From: Hirsutella rhossiliensis
Taxonomy: Eukaryota > Ascomycota > Sordariomycetes > Hypocreales > Ophiocordycipitaceae
Reading direction: 5' to 3'
DNA: 64,000 nucleotides
Assembly (NCBI RefSeq): GCF_020360975.1
Contig: NW_025408678.1
Location: forward strand, 1,860,001 to 1,924,000
The notes below the pieces were generated by a model. The model worked only from the letters and a program-made list of their open reading frames with translations. It had not been told where the DNA came from and did not search any database. The position numbers were made by a program, and so were the translations under genes. Every line of letters starts with the position of its first letter. Within the stretch, counting starts at the first letter, position 1. Below, piece by piece: positions 1 to 10,500 of this stretch.

Positions 1-1
1 T

Positions 2-202
2 TCGATCTCGAGGGGACAGGCGAGGCGTACAGTAGCATCTTCAGAGCCGGTTCCGCTCGTGTGCTGCGACGGGCTGTTTGACGATGGACGGCATCTCGGC
101 CTGGCAGAGCTCGAGCTCAAGGTAGATGGACAAGCGTCGCGTGAGTTTATCCGGAGCTCCTCCGCCCCACCGCATAGCGCTCCACCTTGCGCAATTGCCT
201 AG
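2..202 (+). CDS. possible 3' end of a gene cut by the window edge
   Basis: An open frame runs from the second base to a TAG at 200-202, about 66 codons, with no start because the window begins here. The translation contains a gene-like stretch (CCDGLFDDGRHLGLAELELK) but I recognise no family. A second frame at the window start is also open for about 27 codons, so the assignment is weak. It could equally be intergenic sequence. Confidence 0.2.
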   Translation, partial: SISRGQARRTVASSEPVPLVCCDGLFDDGRHLGLAELELKVDGQASREFIRSSSAPPHSAPPCAIA

Positions 203-564
203 GCGTACTCCGTAGAACTATTTGCACTTACACACATCTCCATTTGCACACGTATCTTTTACAATAAAGTGTGAGTACAAATAGTAAAACTCTTGCCCAA
301 GAGCGCACTCGGTCTCGTTTCTACTACAACCAAGGCTTGCTTCAATCGAACAGTCTGTCCCTTCAGCAGTCTCGGCCATTGCTGTTTCCTACTCGTCAGT
401 TGCTCTTCTGTATTTAATGTACGAAATATAATGCGACAGAAAGTCAATCAACCCTTTCACTGACAGTAAAAGCGAAGGATCCAAGGCTTTCAATCACGGG
501 ATACAAAGAGCAAAGGCGAATAACACGACGTTGTCAAATGCCAGCAGCTCAACGCCCCCAGACG
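203..564. other. intergenic, 3' side of the membrane-protein gene
   Basis: No supported gene. The stretch lies beyond the stop codon of the minus-strand membrane-protein gene and would hold its 3' UTR. It is richer in A and T than its flanks. Short open frames here have no recognisable content. Confidence 0.5.
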
Positions 565-2415
565 TCAGTTGATCTTGTTACAGGTTCCGTACTGCATCAA
601 CATCTGCCCGACCACGACGAAGCCGCCGACAGCCGGTGCCATGTAGACGGACACGAATATCGCGACAAGCGCAAATCTGGCGAGCTGAGTCCAGATGACA
701 ACCCTCGGGGCATCCCCCGAGCGCGTCTCAACCGTGCCGTTGGGTGGTCGAGCGTCTCCCGGGCCCTTTGTCTTTTCTTCCTCCTGGTTGCCATGGATCG
801 TCGTCTTCTTTTCGTGCCCAAGCACGAGTGCCTCCTCGCTCAACTCGTCCTCCTTGCGAATCATCATCGTCCTCCACAGTACGGGCCAGGATTCAAAGAG
901 CGGCAGCACCCACATGCCGTATCCAATTCCCACCATGGGCCCGAAGCAGAGCCAGATCATGGTCCAGACTCGCTGATAGGCAGCGCTCTGTCCCGGATCG
1001 AACCGCGATAGCCCTCCTACTATGGCGATGGGTACGGCGGCCACCATATATGCCACAACCGCGTGGCAGACGAGCGTCCAGGTCTCGGGGCTCTTTTCGG
1101 GATCCATCCTGTTGAAAAAGACTTCGAGGGCCGTCGTGTACCTGAGGAGATGGCCGTTGACGTCGAGCACGCGCGCCTCAGTCTCCTTGCTTATCCGGCC
1201 GACCGTGCCGTCGAAAGGGTACCTGTGGGCAAGCCCTTTGCCCTCGGCTTCTGTCCGGAGCTGATCTAGTGTGGGCGAATTGACGATGAATATATTTGGG
1301 TACTGGGGACACATCAAGTTGCCGAGCAGATTGACCAGGGACATCCAAAAGTACGGCGCAGCGGTGAGGCCAAATGCCGCGTAGCCAAAGACGGCGATCT
1401 GGTTGCCACGCGTTTCGTAGAGAGTGAGAACGGAGAAAAGCAGCTGTCCTATGGATATCAGGGCCTTGATGGCGTTGTAGCTGCAGGGAACCGTGCTGGT
1501 CAGTCTGCTTTGGGCCTTGAACGATGAGAACATGTAATCCTGAACTCGGCCTGAAAAAGACTCGGGCGCTGGAGACGTGCTTTGCTTGTCGTCGCCGCCG
1601 TCATCGTCGTGCTCAAAGGAGGTCCACCCGGGCAATACCAGAAGCCGATAGCCCGCAGGTAGGCGAGCGACTCCATGGACCTGAGAAACTGCGATGGATG
1701 ATGGGAGAGCTGGCAAGCGCTTGGGTCAGTAGACAAGCCGTTTGACGGCGCTGGAATTTTGACAAAGGGTTAACCCACTTTCATCAGCTCGACCATCGAG
1801 GGTGCCTTGAGCCTTGACAACTGACTGTTGATCTCTTGTCATACCTGGGAGGCTCTGTTCTACATGATGCGGTTGAGGTTGCGAGATCGGCTCCGCAGTC
1901 TCATTGACATGGCGATGCTCTTCTCGCGATTCACCACGCTCCTCTACCTGGACCGAGTCTGAGGCGGGTCGCCCGTCTTGACCGGTTTCCAGCTGCGGTT
2001 GAGTGCAGCCTTCCTGGCTGCTACGGACAGTTTCGTCGTGCTCCGAAGACGAAACCTGCTGATGCGAAGCCTCCACATCGTGCGTCGCGCCCGGGTGCCT
2101 GTCAGCCTTGACGACTATGCAGAGCGCCCCCGCACGCGCAGCCCTGGTGAGCTCCGTCGGAGCAAAGAGGGCAAGGCTGGCTATAGCGGTGATACCCGTC
2201 AAGACACCGGCGCCGGGGAAGAAGAGAGCGAGGACAAGGCTAAAAGCCCGTGTTAAGCTGCTCTGGCCGGGGCGGCCAATGACGGTGGCGGCATGGGCGC
2301 CGTAGTTGCCGAGGAAGAAGACGAGGATGTCTTTCCAGTCCGAGGACTTGCATATGAGGTTGCAGTCGCCGTTGTGGGTGAAGCCGGGTATGCGAGGACA
2401 GTTGTTGTCGTCCAT
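565..2415 (-). CDS. fungal integral membrane protein, seven predicted helices, two exons
   Basis: Two exons on the minus strand, 2415-1779 and 1709-565, give a 593-residue protein. The 69-bp intron (1778-1710) has donor GTGGGT, a CTACTGAC branch-site match and acceptor CCAG, and joining keeps the frame exactly. Hydrophobic segments lie near residues 28-46, 55-84, 289-310, 317-344, 423-445, 461-482 and 551-580. The N-terminus (MDDNNCPRIPGFTHNGDCNL) has spaced cysteines and precedes the first helix. Residues about 105-210 and 490-545 are polar, acidic and probably disordered cytosolic regions. It resembles uncharacterised multi-pass membrane proteins common in ascomycetes, so I give no function. 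The gene is divergent from the aldo-keto reductase gene with 936 bp between start codons. Exon structure is well supported; the start at 2415 is the first in-frame ATG. Confidence 0.8.
1710..1778 (-). other. intron of the membrane-protein gene
   Basis: 69-bp intron with GTGGGT donor, CTGAC branch site about 20 nt before the acceptor and CAG acceptor. Both alternative frames across it contain stops, which supports removal. Confidence 0.8.
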
Positions 2416-3351
2416 GGCTCGCGAGATCCAGACACCTTTCTACGGCTCGGAGAAAAAGTAAACCCCGGCCAGCCAATCCGGAAGCTGAGGGGCAGCAAGA
2501 CCAATGGCTGGAGTGTGTAGAAACGGAGATATGGAGGCTCTCGAACGACCTCCGACACGCCGCGGAGTGAGGATCGAGGCTCAAAGGTAAGCATCTTCCG
2601 TTTCCAGAGGACGCCGGGACGCCCCTTGCCCTGTCGTAGAGGTGGCGTGCCCTAAAATATGCACGCGCTTACGCTGATGACAGCGTGCCTTTTATTTGGA
2701 CATGGCTCGGTGCGAGTCCAGGTCTTGGCTTCTGCCGACTGGTCGTGGAAGCTCGACGAGGTGCTTTGCGGCATATCGAGGGCCTGGGCAGCCGCTGACT
2801 GGGGCGGCGACGACGACGGGAGCGATCAGCTTGGCATCTGTACCGACGAGATCTGTGACTGAAGCAAGGCGCATTGTCCCATTGCTGACGTCGTTGGTGA
2901 CGATCTCCTAGGAACCGAGACTTTTCCTCAGAGGGCGCCAAAACGTGATCCCGAGAAGACTGGCTGGCTCGTCTCCAAAGTACGGGCTACTGGCCGGGTA
3001 CCTGCACCCAAGGCATGCAGTACACACTTGATCCAAGTACCCCTCGAGTGGGGGGTACCGCGGTCAATGGGAGAACAGCGTCGCGGCATCAACCATCGCA
3101 GAGTTTAGGAGCTCGGAGATAAAACGCCGCGGCCGTTCGTCGACAAAAGCGGAGATAAAGCTAGTTTCCCCCGCTGCTTCGTCGACTCGGCTGCTATAGT
3201 TAATACATGGAGCTTCTTGCTGGACTGCTGGCCGCCAACTGAATACACTTTCCCGACTCGTCTGAGTGCAGCCAAGACCAAGACAAGCAAGCCACCCATC
3301 TCGACGACTCTAGACGAGTACGAACGGTCAAGGCAAATCAACAAGTCCAAG
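2416..3351. promoter_or_regulatory. divergent intergenic region between membrane-protein and aldo-keto reductase genes
   Basis: No supported gene. This is the shared upstream region of two divergent genes. It holds a near-perfect inverted repeat with 7-bp arms GTACCCC (3037-3043) and GGGGTAC (3052-3058) around CTCGAG, which includes a CCCCT stress-element core. A TATA-like CTATAGTTAATAC sits near 3193-3205 on the plus side. Function of these sites is inferred from sequence only. Confidence 0.4.
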
Positions 3352-4503
3352 ATGCCTCTCATCGCCCAGTCTCCCACCAGCCGCATCATCTTGGGTCTCA
3401 TGACCTTTGGGCCCAAGGCGGAGAGCGGCGCCCGCATCACGGACATCGACACCTTCAACAGGGCCCTCGACGTCTTCCAGGCGAGGGGATACAACGAGGT
3501 CGACACGGCGCGCGTCTACGTGGCCGGCGAGCAAGAGGCCTTTACCCGGCAGGCCAGATGGAAGGAGAGAGGGCTTACGCTGGCGACCAAAGTGCGGTAC
3601 CCGGCGAACCCGGGCGACAACACGGCAGACAAGGTAGTCGAGTCGGTCGAGACGAGCCTGAAGGAGCTGGGCGCCGACTGTGTGGATGTAAGCGAGCCCC
3701 ATCAAGCACCGCACTGCATGTCGGATATGTGGACAAGACGTGCGTGGCATCATGTAGGGCTGACTTGATGGCCCTTTCGGCAGCTCCTGTATCTGCATCG
3801 GCCGGACCGGGCCACGCCGTTCCACGAGACGCTCGAGGCCTTGGACAAGCTGCACAAGGCGGGCAAGTTTGTGCGCCTCGGGCTCAGCAACTTTGCGGCG
3901 TTTGAGGTTGCCGAGGTGGTCATGACGTGCAAGAACAAGGGCTGGGTGCGGCCAACCGTCTACCAAGGCATGTACAACGTCATCACGCGCAACATGGAGC
4001 CCGAGCTGGTCGTGGCCTGTCGGCGGTATGGGCTGGACATTGTCGTCTACAACCCCATCGCCGGCGGCCTCTTCTCCGGCAAGATGCGGTCCAAGGACAT
4101 GGTGCCGGAGAGCGGGCGCTTCTCGGACACGACGTCGACGGGGGCGCTGTACCGGCAGCGGTACTTTCGCGAGAGCACGTTTCGGTCGATGCAGGTCATC
4201 GAGGCGGCCGTGGACAAGCACGGGCTGAGCATGATTGAGACGGCGCTGCGATGGATGGTGCACCACTCCAAGCTGCAGATCAAGAACGGCACCGACGGCA
4301 TCCTGATTGGCGTGTCGAGCGTCGAGCAGCTCGAGGACAACCTCACCAACCTGGAAAAGGGGCCGCTGCCCGACGACGTGGTGCAGGCGCTGGACGAGGC
4401 GTGGGCTATCTCCAAAGCCGACTCCGCCAACTACTGGCACGGAGAGCTGGAGTACGGGTACGACACGCGAGAGGCGCTGTTTGCAGGTAGCGGCGCCAAG
4501 TGA
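3352..4503 (+). CDS. aldo-keto reductase, aflatoxin-aldehyde-reductase (AKR7) type
   Basis: Two exons, 3352-3687 and 3784-4503, encode 351 residues, the usual length for AKR7-like enzymes. The 96-bp intron has donor GTAAGC, a CTGAC branch site and acceptor CAG; joining restores the strand ADCVDLLYLHRPDR. The NADPH-dependent (alpha/beta)8 catalytic tetrad is visible: Asp51, Tyr56, Lys80 and His117. Near the C-terminus ILIGVSSVEQLEDNL matches the cofactor phosphate-binding end of the barrel. The family reduces aldehydes and ketones, including dialdehydes, in the cytosol; the actual substrate here cannot be read from the sequence. I chose ATG 3352 (MPLIAQSPTSRIILGLMTFG) because the barrel starts there, although the frame stays open upstream to 3217. 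The next gene downstream, a transporter, is on the same strand 810 bp away. Confidence 0.92.
3688..3783 (+). other. intron of the aldo-keto reductase gene
   Basis: 96-bp phase-0 intron, donor GTAAGC after GAT (Asp112), branch-site match CTGAC near 3760, acceptor CAG at 3781-3783. Confidence 0.88.
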
Positions 4504-5313
4504 AGCCGAAGGGGCTGTTTGTCGACGGCCGGGGAGCCGGACCGAGGTCACACTGTGTGTACGGAGTACAATACTGCTTGTCTCTTGTGGCAGCGTCGCC
4601 AGTCATTGTGCCTCTTTGTCGTCGTCGACGTCGTGGCCTGCGTGTGTGAGGGTGCGGCATGACTCGGCGCCAGAGTCTGTGACCGACCGAATGACTGCCG
4701 TGGGGAAAGCGTGCCGCGTCCAGACGACGAGCCGTGAATGGCGACGTCAAGAGTTTACTAGTCCAGTGCCAATGTAGGACGAGATTTGTATGAGATGAAA
4801 GGTCACGAGGGCGCCCCCCTCTGCTCCACCCCTGCTTATCCGTGACCGAGGGCAGCAGCGCGGCGAATCAGAGGCGGTCCCGCCGCCGCATCTCAGCCTC
4901 TGGAGTGGGTCGCGGGCGGGTTCCAGGTCGCAGGGCCGCGGCGGCTTGGGGAGAGTTCAGCGCTTTCAGGGGCGGTCCAGTGAGCGGCCCAGTGAGCGGT
5001 CCAGTGAGCGGCTGCAGCCCGCCAGTCGGCGGTGCCGCCGCCGCAACACTACAGTGAGTAAGTTACCTGCACTCTGCGCTCGGATACCAGGTCGTGGGCA
5101 AGGTAAAGTTCCGACCCCTGTCACTCTCTCCGACCAACGCAAAAGACACAACTCCTCGCCGTTACACCCGCAGCCACGCGGGACTCTGCAAGAGCGAGAG
5201 CCAGGTGAAAGGAAACAGGGCAGGCCTTTGTCTGCTCATGTGCCCATCCGTCAATTGCGCCGCGGTCACACGCAGCAAGACCTATTTGGCTGCCCTCGTC
5301 CCCGGCAACCTGC
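4504..5313. other. intergenic region upstream of the DMT transporter
   Basis: No supported gene. GC-rich, with a short tandem repeat at 4973-5008. It would hold the 3' UTR of the reductase gene and the promoter and leader of the transporter gene. Several short open frames cross it, none with recognisable content. Confidence 0.45.
4973..5008. repeat. three tandem 12-bp units
   Basis: Three consecutive units of CGGYCCAGTGAG at 4973-4984, 4985-4996 and 4997-5008; the middle unit has C where the others have T. It sits about 300 bp upstream of the transporter's first ATG, so it is in the promoter or 5' leader. Confidence 0.85.
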
Positions 5314-7026
5314 ATGCCTCGGCCAACGTCTGAGCACCTCCGAGACGACACAGAACAAGCACCACCAACGACGGAAGCCTTTCTATCGTCCCCTCAGAGA
5401 ACTAGAAGCCCTACGGCAACCACATGCAATCTCGAGCAGCCCGACGTCCGCGCCATACCAAATCCTGCTGGCGGCCGAGGCCCCGAGGCCAGCCATCTGA
5501 GCGACGCTTCCGATCCTGACGGATTCACGATGGATCCCGGCAGCGGGGGAAAAGGGGGCCGGGCAGAAGGCGGCGACGCAGCAGTCTTAGCCGCCGAGCT
5601 CGCCGCCGAGCGGCCGGGCCTGCATCGCAACGGTCGCTCCGGTACGCCTCTGCTCTACAAGGCCGAGGATATGGGCAACGGCGACGCCCAGCGCGGCCTC
5701 CTACGGTCTCGAGACGGCGACGACGATGATGACGAGCGCGCAACAAGCCTCGACTTGGAGCCTGGCGACGACCCGCACGACCCGCTGCATCCGCCGACCT
5801 TCAGCAGACAGTCGACGATGCACAGCCGGGCCCCGCTCGCGGCGGCGGCGGCGGCGTCGGCGCGCAAAAAGTACTCGTACGCGGCCGTCTTCCTCGCCAT
5901 CAGCCTCGTCACCTTTGCCATCCAGACGGAGCTGAGCGCCCACATCCAGCACGACCTCGGCTGGGACAAGGCCTACTGCATGATGTACTTTACCCACGGC
6001 TCCTGGATCGTCCTCTATCCCGCCATGCTCCTGGTCCTGCGCATGCAGAAACTCAAGGAGCCCTGGCCCGTCTTCTGGAGGCGCCACAAGCAGCTGCTGT
6101 CGTCGACCATCGCCATGATTGAGCTGCAGACGCTTGACGTCTTCTCGCCCTCGGCCCAGCGTCGCGCCCGGCCCATGCTGTACCTGATCCGCACCACCGC
6201 CTTCATCACCTCGGCCCTGACCATTGCCGGCCTGAGCTGGTACGTGGCCGTCAGCCTCACCACGCCCTCGGACCTGACGGCCATCTACAACTGCTCCGCC
6301 TTCTTCGCGTACCTCTTCTCCGTCCCCATCCTGCGCGAGCCCCTGCGTCTCGACAAGTCCGTCGCCGTCTTCATTGCCATCATCGGCGTCCTGGTGGTGG
6401 CCTACGGCGACACGGGCGGCGGCGGCGGCGACACCGAGGCGGGCCCTGGCAACAAGCAGCCCGGCGCGGGCAGCCGCTTCGTCGGCAACCTGGTCATTGG
6501 CGTCGGCTCGGTGCTCTACGGCCTCTACGAAGTGCTCTACAAGCGCTACGCCTGCCCGCCTGAGGGCGTCTCTCCCGGCCGGGGCACTATCTTTGCCAAC
6601 ACGTTCGGCGCCTGCATCGGCCTCTTCACCCTCACCGTGCTCTGGATCCCGCTCCCGATCCTGCACATACTCAACATTGAGAAGTTTGAGCTGCCCGACG
6701 CATCCACGGGCTGGCTCGTCCTCGTTGCCGTGCTGGCCAACGCCACCTTTAGCGGCTCCTTTCTCGTCCTCATCTCGCTCACATCGCCGGTGCTGTCGTC
6801 GGTGGCCGCATTGCTCACCATCTTCATCGTCGCCCTCGCTGATTGGTTTCTGACGGGCCAGCCCCTGAGCTGGGCGGCCATCATCGGCGGGTCCATGATC
6901 ATCGTGGCCTTTGTTGGCCTGAGCTGGAGCACATACCGCGAAATGGCCGAGCACGAGGCGCGAAAGCTTGCCGTCGACCTGACCGATAGCGACGAGGACG
7001 CGGACCTGTCGCCCGGCGATCACTGA
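5314..7026 (+). CDS. DMT/EamA-superfamily (SLC35F-like) transporter
   Basis: One uninterrupted frame of 570 codons. Residues 1-185 are polar and acidic with Gly, Ala and Asp runs and look disordered. From residue 188 hydrophobic segments follow: near 188-206, 221-242, 291-315, 321-340 and 350-368, then about five more between residues 395 and 545, giving the ten-helix drug/metabolite transporter pattern. LTAIYNCSAFFAYLFSVPIL followed by REPL and a helix ending VVAYGD is the typical end of the first EamA half; GSVLYGLYEVLYKRY opens the second half. The tail ends in a Ser/Asp-rich acidic motif. Family members sit in Golgi, vacuolar or plasma membranes; the substrate is not readable. ATG 5530 (MDPGSGGKGG) is an alternative start that would shorten the disordered tail by 72 residues. 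Confidence 0.85.
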   Translation: MPRPTSEHLRDDTEQAPPTTEAFLSSPQRTRSPTATTCNLEQPDVRAIPNPAGGRGPEASHLSDASDPDGFTMDPGSGGKGGRAEGGDAAVLAAELAAERPGLHRNGRSGTPLLYKAEDMGNGDAQRGLLRSRDGDDDDDERATSLDLEPGDDPHDPLHPPTFSRQSTMHSRAPLAAAAAASARKKYSYAAVFLAISLVTFAIQTELSAHIQHDLGWDKAYCMMYFTHGSWIVLYPAMLLVLRMQKLKEPWPVFWRRHKQLLSSTIAMIELQTLDVFSPSAQRRARPMLYLIRTTAFITSALTIAGLSWYVAVSLTTPSDLTAIYNCSAFFAYLFSVPILREPLRLDKSVAVFIAIIGVLVVAYGDTGGGGGDTEAGPGNKQPGAGSRFVGNLVIGVGSVLYGLYEVLYKRYACPPEGVSPGRGTIFANTFGACIGLFTLTVLWIPLPILHILNIEKFELPDASTGWLVLVAVLANATFSGSFLVLISLTSPVLSSVAALLTIFIVALADWFLTGQPLSWAAIIGGSMIIVAFVGLSWSTYREMAEHEARKLAVDLTDSDEDADLSPGDH

Positions 7027-7543
7027 GGCCCGAGTCTCAACTGGCAAGCGTCCCCCCCTCTCTTTGTATCAGCGCCGGTTCTGTGCGAGTTTCTTTTTTT
7101 GTCTTCTCGGGGATATGGCGGATCTAGATTTTCTTTTAGTCATGGATATACCGGGACAGGGAGTTCCGAGGCTCGTTTACTTTGTCCCTCACCGAGGGTG
7201 TGGAGAGTGCTCGAACGGTGCGTACTGTCCGAGCGGCTGGGGAAGAGGATTGCTTGCACCGGCCGAAGTTATGTGGCTGGGCCACGATACACGCATCAAG
7301 AGGTGGCTCGCCTTCCATGGCTTTGCGACAAAGGGCACATTTGGCCAGTCTTGTCGCGCTCTGAAGGGTGTCCGGACTATTTTACAATTTTACAACAATA
7401 GAGAAGACTCGACTCTGTTCCGGTTTCTGATGGAGTCCGTGGCCCTTGTCAAGAGAACCCCCGTTTGCCCCCTTTACCCCCTTTACGCAACATACTTGAG
7501 CGCCTATCTTTTGAGCAAACCCCCTTCCTCCCCTTGCGGTGAC
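7027..7543. other. convergent intergenic region
   Basis: No supported gene. The transporter gene (plus) and the transcription factor gene (minus) end here tail to tail, so the 517 bp would hold both 3' UTRs. It includes a pyrimidine-rich stretch near 7460-7490. Confidence 0.5.
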
Positions 7544-10500
7544 CTACTCGAGTGCCCATCTCTTGAGCAAAGCGCCGAGCTGATCCTCTTCGTTGTCGGT
7601 CCCGGCCAAGTTCGCTGCCAGCAAGTCCTTAACGTCGTCCTGCTGCGGCAGCGCGAAGCTGACAGGCAGATCCTCGCCATTGGCCTCCTCCCTGGTCCAG
7701 CCCTCGAGGTAGGGGAGGGCGCTGTCCGGGATGGGCTGGTTGATGGCCCAGGCAAAGGCTTGTGTGGCCTGAATCAGGTGGCCACACACGCGGAACGTGC
7801 GGCAGCCGTAGCGCATCATCATGCAGTTCTTGGTGAAGATGTCGACGGCGATGGGGTTGTCGAACATGAGGACCAGAGGCTGCATGGATAGGTAGAGGTG
7901 GCGCCACAGTAGCGAGTCAAAAGGCCACCGGGCGAGGTAGGCCTCGATGGTTTTGGAGACGGATGAGCAGTGGTGAAGGCACAGATCTCCAATGGTGGTG
8001 CCGGGTTGGCTGGCTGGGGTTTCGAAGAGGGCCTCATGTCTCGTCACCTGGACGATGCCGAAGCCCACCTCATTTTCGTGCATTCTAGAACTATCAGTCA
8101 CACATACACACACACACACACACACACTCACTCACTCACTCACTCACTCAGCCACCGAGAGGGCCAGGGAAAAGAAAAGGGAAAAGAGAGAGGGCTTGCT
8201 GCGCACCTGAGAAAGCACGTGCCGGGAGAAACGTTGTTCTCGACATAGAATCTCCTGGGCCACGCCTCCGTCATCCGCTTCAGCCTCGAGTACAGCCTTT
8301 TCTGGATCCGCAAATCGGTCTCGCCCCCCCACGCCGTGTCATCGCTGACGTTGTGTGTCATGATTTCATAAAACAGCTCCGACAGTGAGCACGCCGCGGC
8401 GTTGATGCCCGGGACGTGAGGCACCAGACAGGGCGACTCCTCAAACGGCCGCCCCAGGACGTCGATGTTGCCGCACGGCCGATGCTGGGAAGACTCGCCC
8501 TCGGTGAAAGGCTGGGGGATTCGCGGAGGCGGAATCTGCGAGGGCTCAAAGTAGAAGAAGGAGGAGCGGCTATAGAGGACGCCGTGTGTAAGTCGCCACT
8601 CCCCCTGCCTGCCGCGCGCGACGATTGGGAGAGAAGAGAAAGGGAAAAGAGAGGAAACTGACGACTCAAATACAAACAGCCCCCAGAGCGCCTTGGCGAG
8701 CAGCCTTCTCTCCCTCGGATCGTCATGCGAATCCTCGAGTAGCGCAGTGTACTTGGCCTCAATCTTCAGCCGCTGAATCATGTCGATGGCGTGGTGGCGG
8801 TATATGCGGCCGGCTCGGTCCCTCCCGAGGCAGGTGGTCGTGAGGAACATGAGCATGAGAGCCTGGGCTGTGGGGATGGAGGCGCGGCCCTGTTCACAGT
8901 AGAGAAGGCTTTTGGCCTCATAGAGGAAGCGCTCAGTCATGTCTTGTCGTGTCATGGCGCCAAAGAGCCGTGCTCGTTCGACGACTTGCTGGAGACGACG
9001 GCGTGCCCAGGGTCAGCCAATGTGTCTGGTGCTTCACCGTGTTTTCCCACAAGTTCAAGGGGGTATCTAACGGATTTATGAGCGCAAATGGCATTGACGA
9101 GAAGAGGAGAACACCACCGTGCCGTCGAGGGATCGCGGCCCCTCATCTCCTGGAGGAAGACGTCTCGGTCGACAGACGGCAGCAGATACGCGTGGTCCCA
9201 GGTAAAGTACTCCGTGATGAGCTCGGACACGAGGCCATCGTCGGCCACGACGGTCCACGGCTTCGCGGGAACCTTGATGACGCTGCTGTCGTGGGCCTCC
9301 TGGTCCAGTCGCAGCAGCCTGTCGTCGTGGGAGGCCCTCTCGCTGGTCGGCGACGGCTCGGCGAGGAGCAGCTCGGCGTGCCTAATCTCCACGAGCACCA
9401 GCAGCGGCTCGTCGGCACTCCTGATGCGGCGGAGGATCTCGTGGGCCTCGTCGTCGGGCTTGGTGCGAAGCAGGGTGAGAAGCTCCTTGTACTTGCCGTT
9501 CTCGCCCTCGAGGGCGCCGTGCTTCTTCTTGAGGGAGAGCAGGACCGTCTCGCCCTCGGCCGCCCCGTAGACGCATTCTTCGCCTTTGCGGACGCATTGC
9601 CCACACCCAGGCCGTTGTCCGTCACACTATTTGATGATATCGGAGTGACAATGGTTGCGTCAGCCGGATGGGAGGGAGCATTGGCACGCTTCGGCCCCCC
9701 CTGGGGTATTTAATTTTGGGCCCAATTATCTATACACCTCCTTTTATTAACTGTACACCAAAAAGTGGATCAACTGTGGCTGGGTCAGGCGCAGTGCCGA
9801 TGCCGCTAATTTTGGTGCGCCCATTCCCGGCCGGCCAGCTGGCCAGTTCGTGATGCTTGCGTAACAACATCCTGTAACCGTAACTATCAGCAATACCATC
9901 AAAACTGAAGCTATTCGCACCGCGTTTCTGCCCTTACGAGCCCGAATCATGGGTCGCTTACGAAGACACTATTCCCGACCTTCCAGGCCGCGATGGAAGC
10001 CGCCGATACCGTTGCTGAGGCTGAGGCTACGCCCTACACATTCGAACATCGAAGCGGGATAACGCTGGCCAACGCAAGTCTGCACTTGTTCGTTGTATCA
10101 AGGCCGGCCCCTACGAAAATCGGAAGGATAAAGCTGCTCATATCTCTCGTCGTCGCCTCAATACAGCAACCCAGAAAACAGACTGTGAATTTCGCCTCTC
10201 GTTGAAGGAAAAACGCGGTTACTGGACTATCTCTTATCTTCACGATGTTCACAATCATCGCCTTGTTGATGACCCGATGGTCTTTCCGAAGTACCGGGCG
10301 CTTGTTATCCAGAAGTATCGCGACGACATTATCCGGAAGTTTAATAACAATACCCGGCCGACCGATATTGCTGGCGAGCTTCGTGACCTGGTTCACGACG
10401 ATCCTCGTTTAGCCGGTATCACGGCTCAAGACGTGAGTAACGCCTTGGCTAGGCACCGTCAGGAAGAACTAGCTGGCCGTACGCCTCTTCAGTTTCTCTA

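Noticed and set aside
3328..4551. 407-codon minus-strand open frame
   Set aside because: Antisense shadow of the GC-rich aldo-keto reductase exons; repetitive Val/His/Leu/Arg composition.
4973..5008. CRISPR-like or functional array
   Set aside because: Only three contiguous 12-bp units without spacers, in a eukaryotic promoter region.
5701..7047. 448-codon minus-strand open frame
   Set aside because: Antisense shadow of the DMT transporter gene: low-complexity Gly/Asp/Val-rich translation, no domain, and the plus strand has a clear transporter.
7064..7891. 275-codon plus-strand frame
   Set aside because: Lies opposite the last exon of the transcription factor, whose protein is more plausible; no recognisable domain.
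3352..9626. Regulator, reductase and transporter as a secondary-metabolite cluster
   Set aside because: No backbone enzyme (PKS, NRPS, terpene cyclase) or other tailoring enzyme is present; the three genes are common housekeeping-type families.
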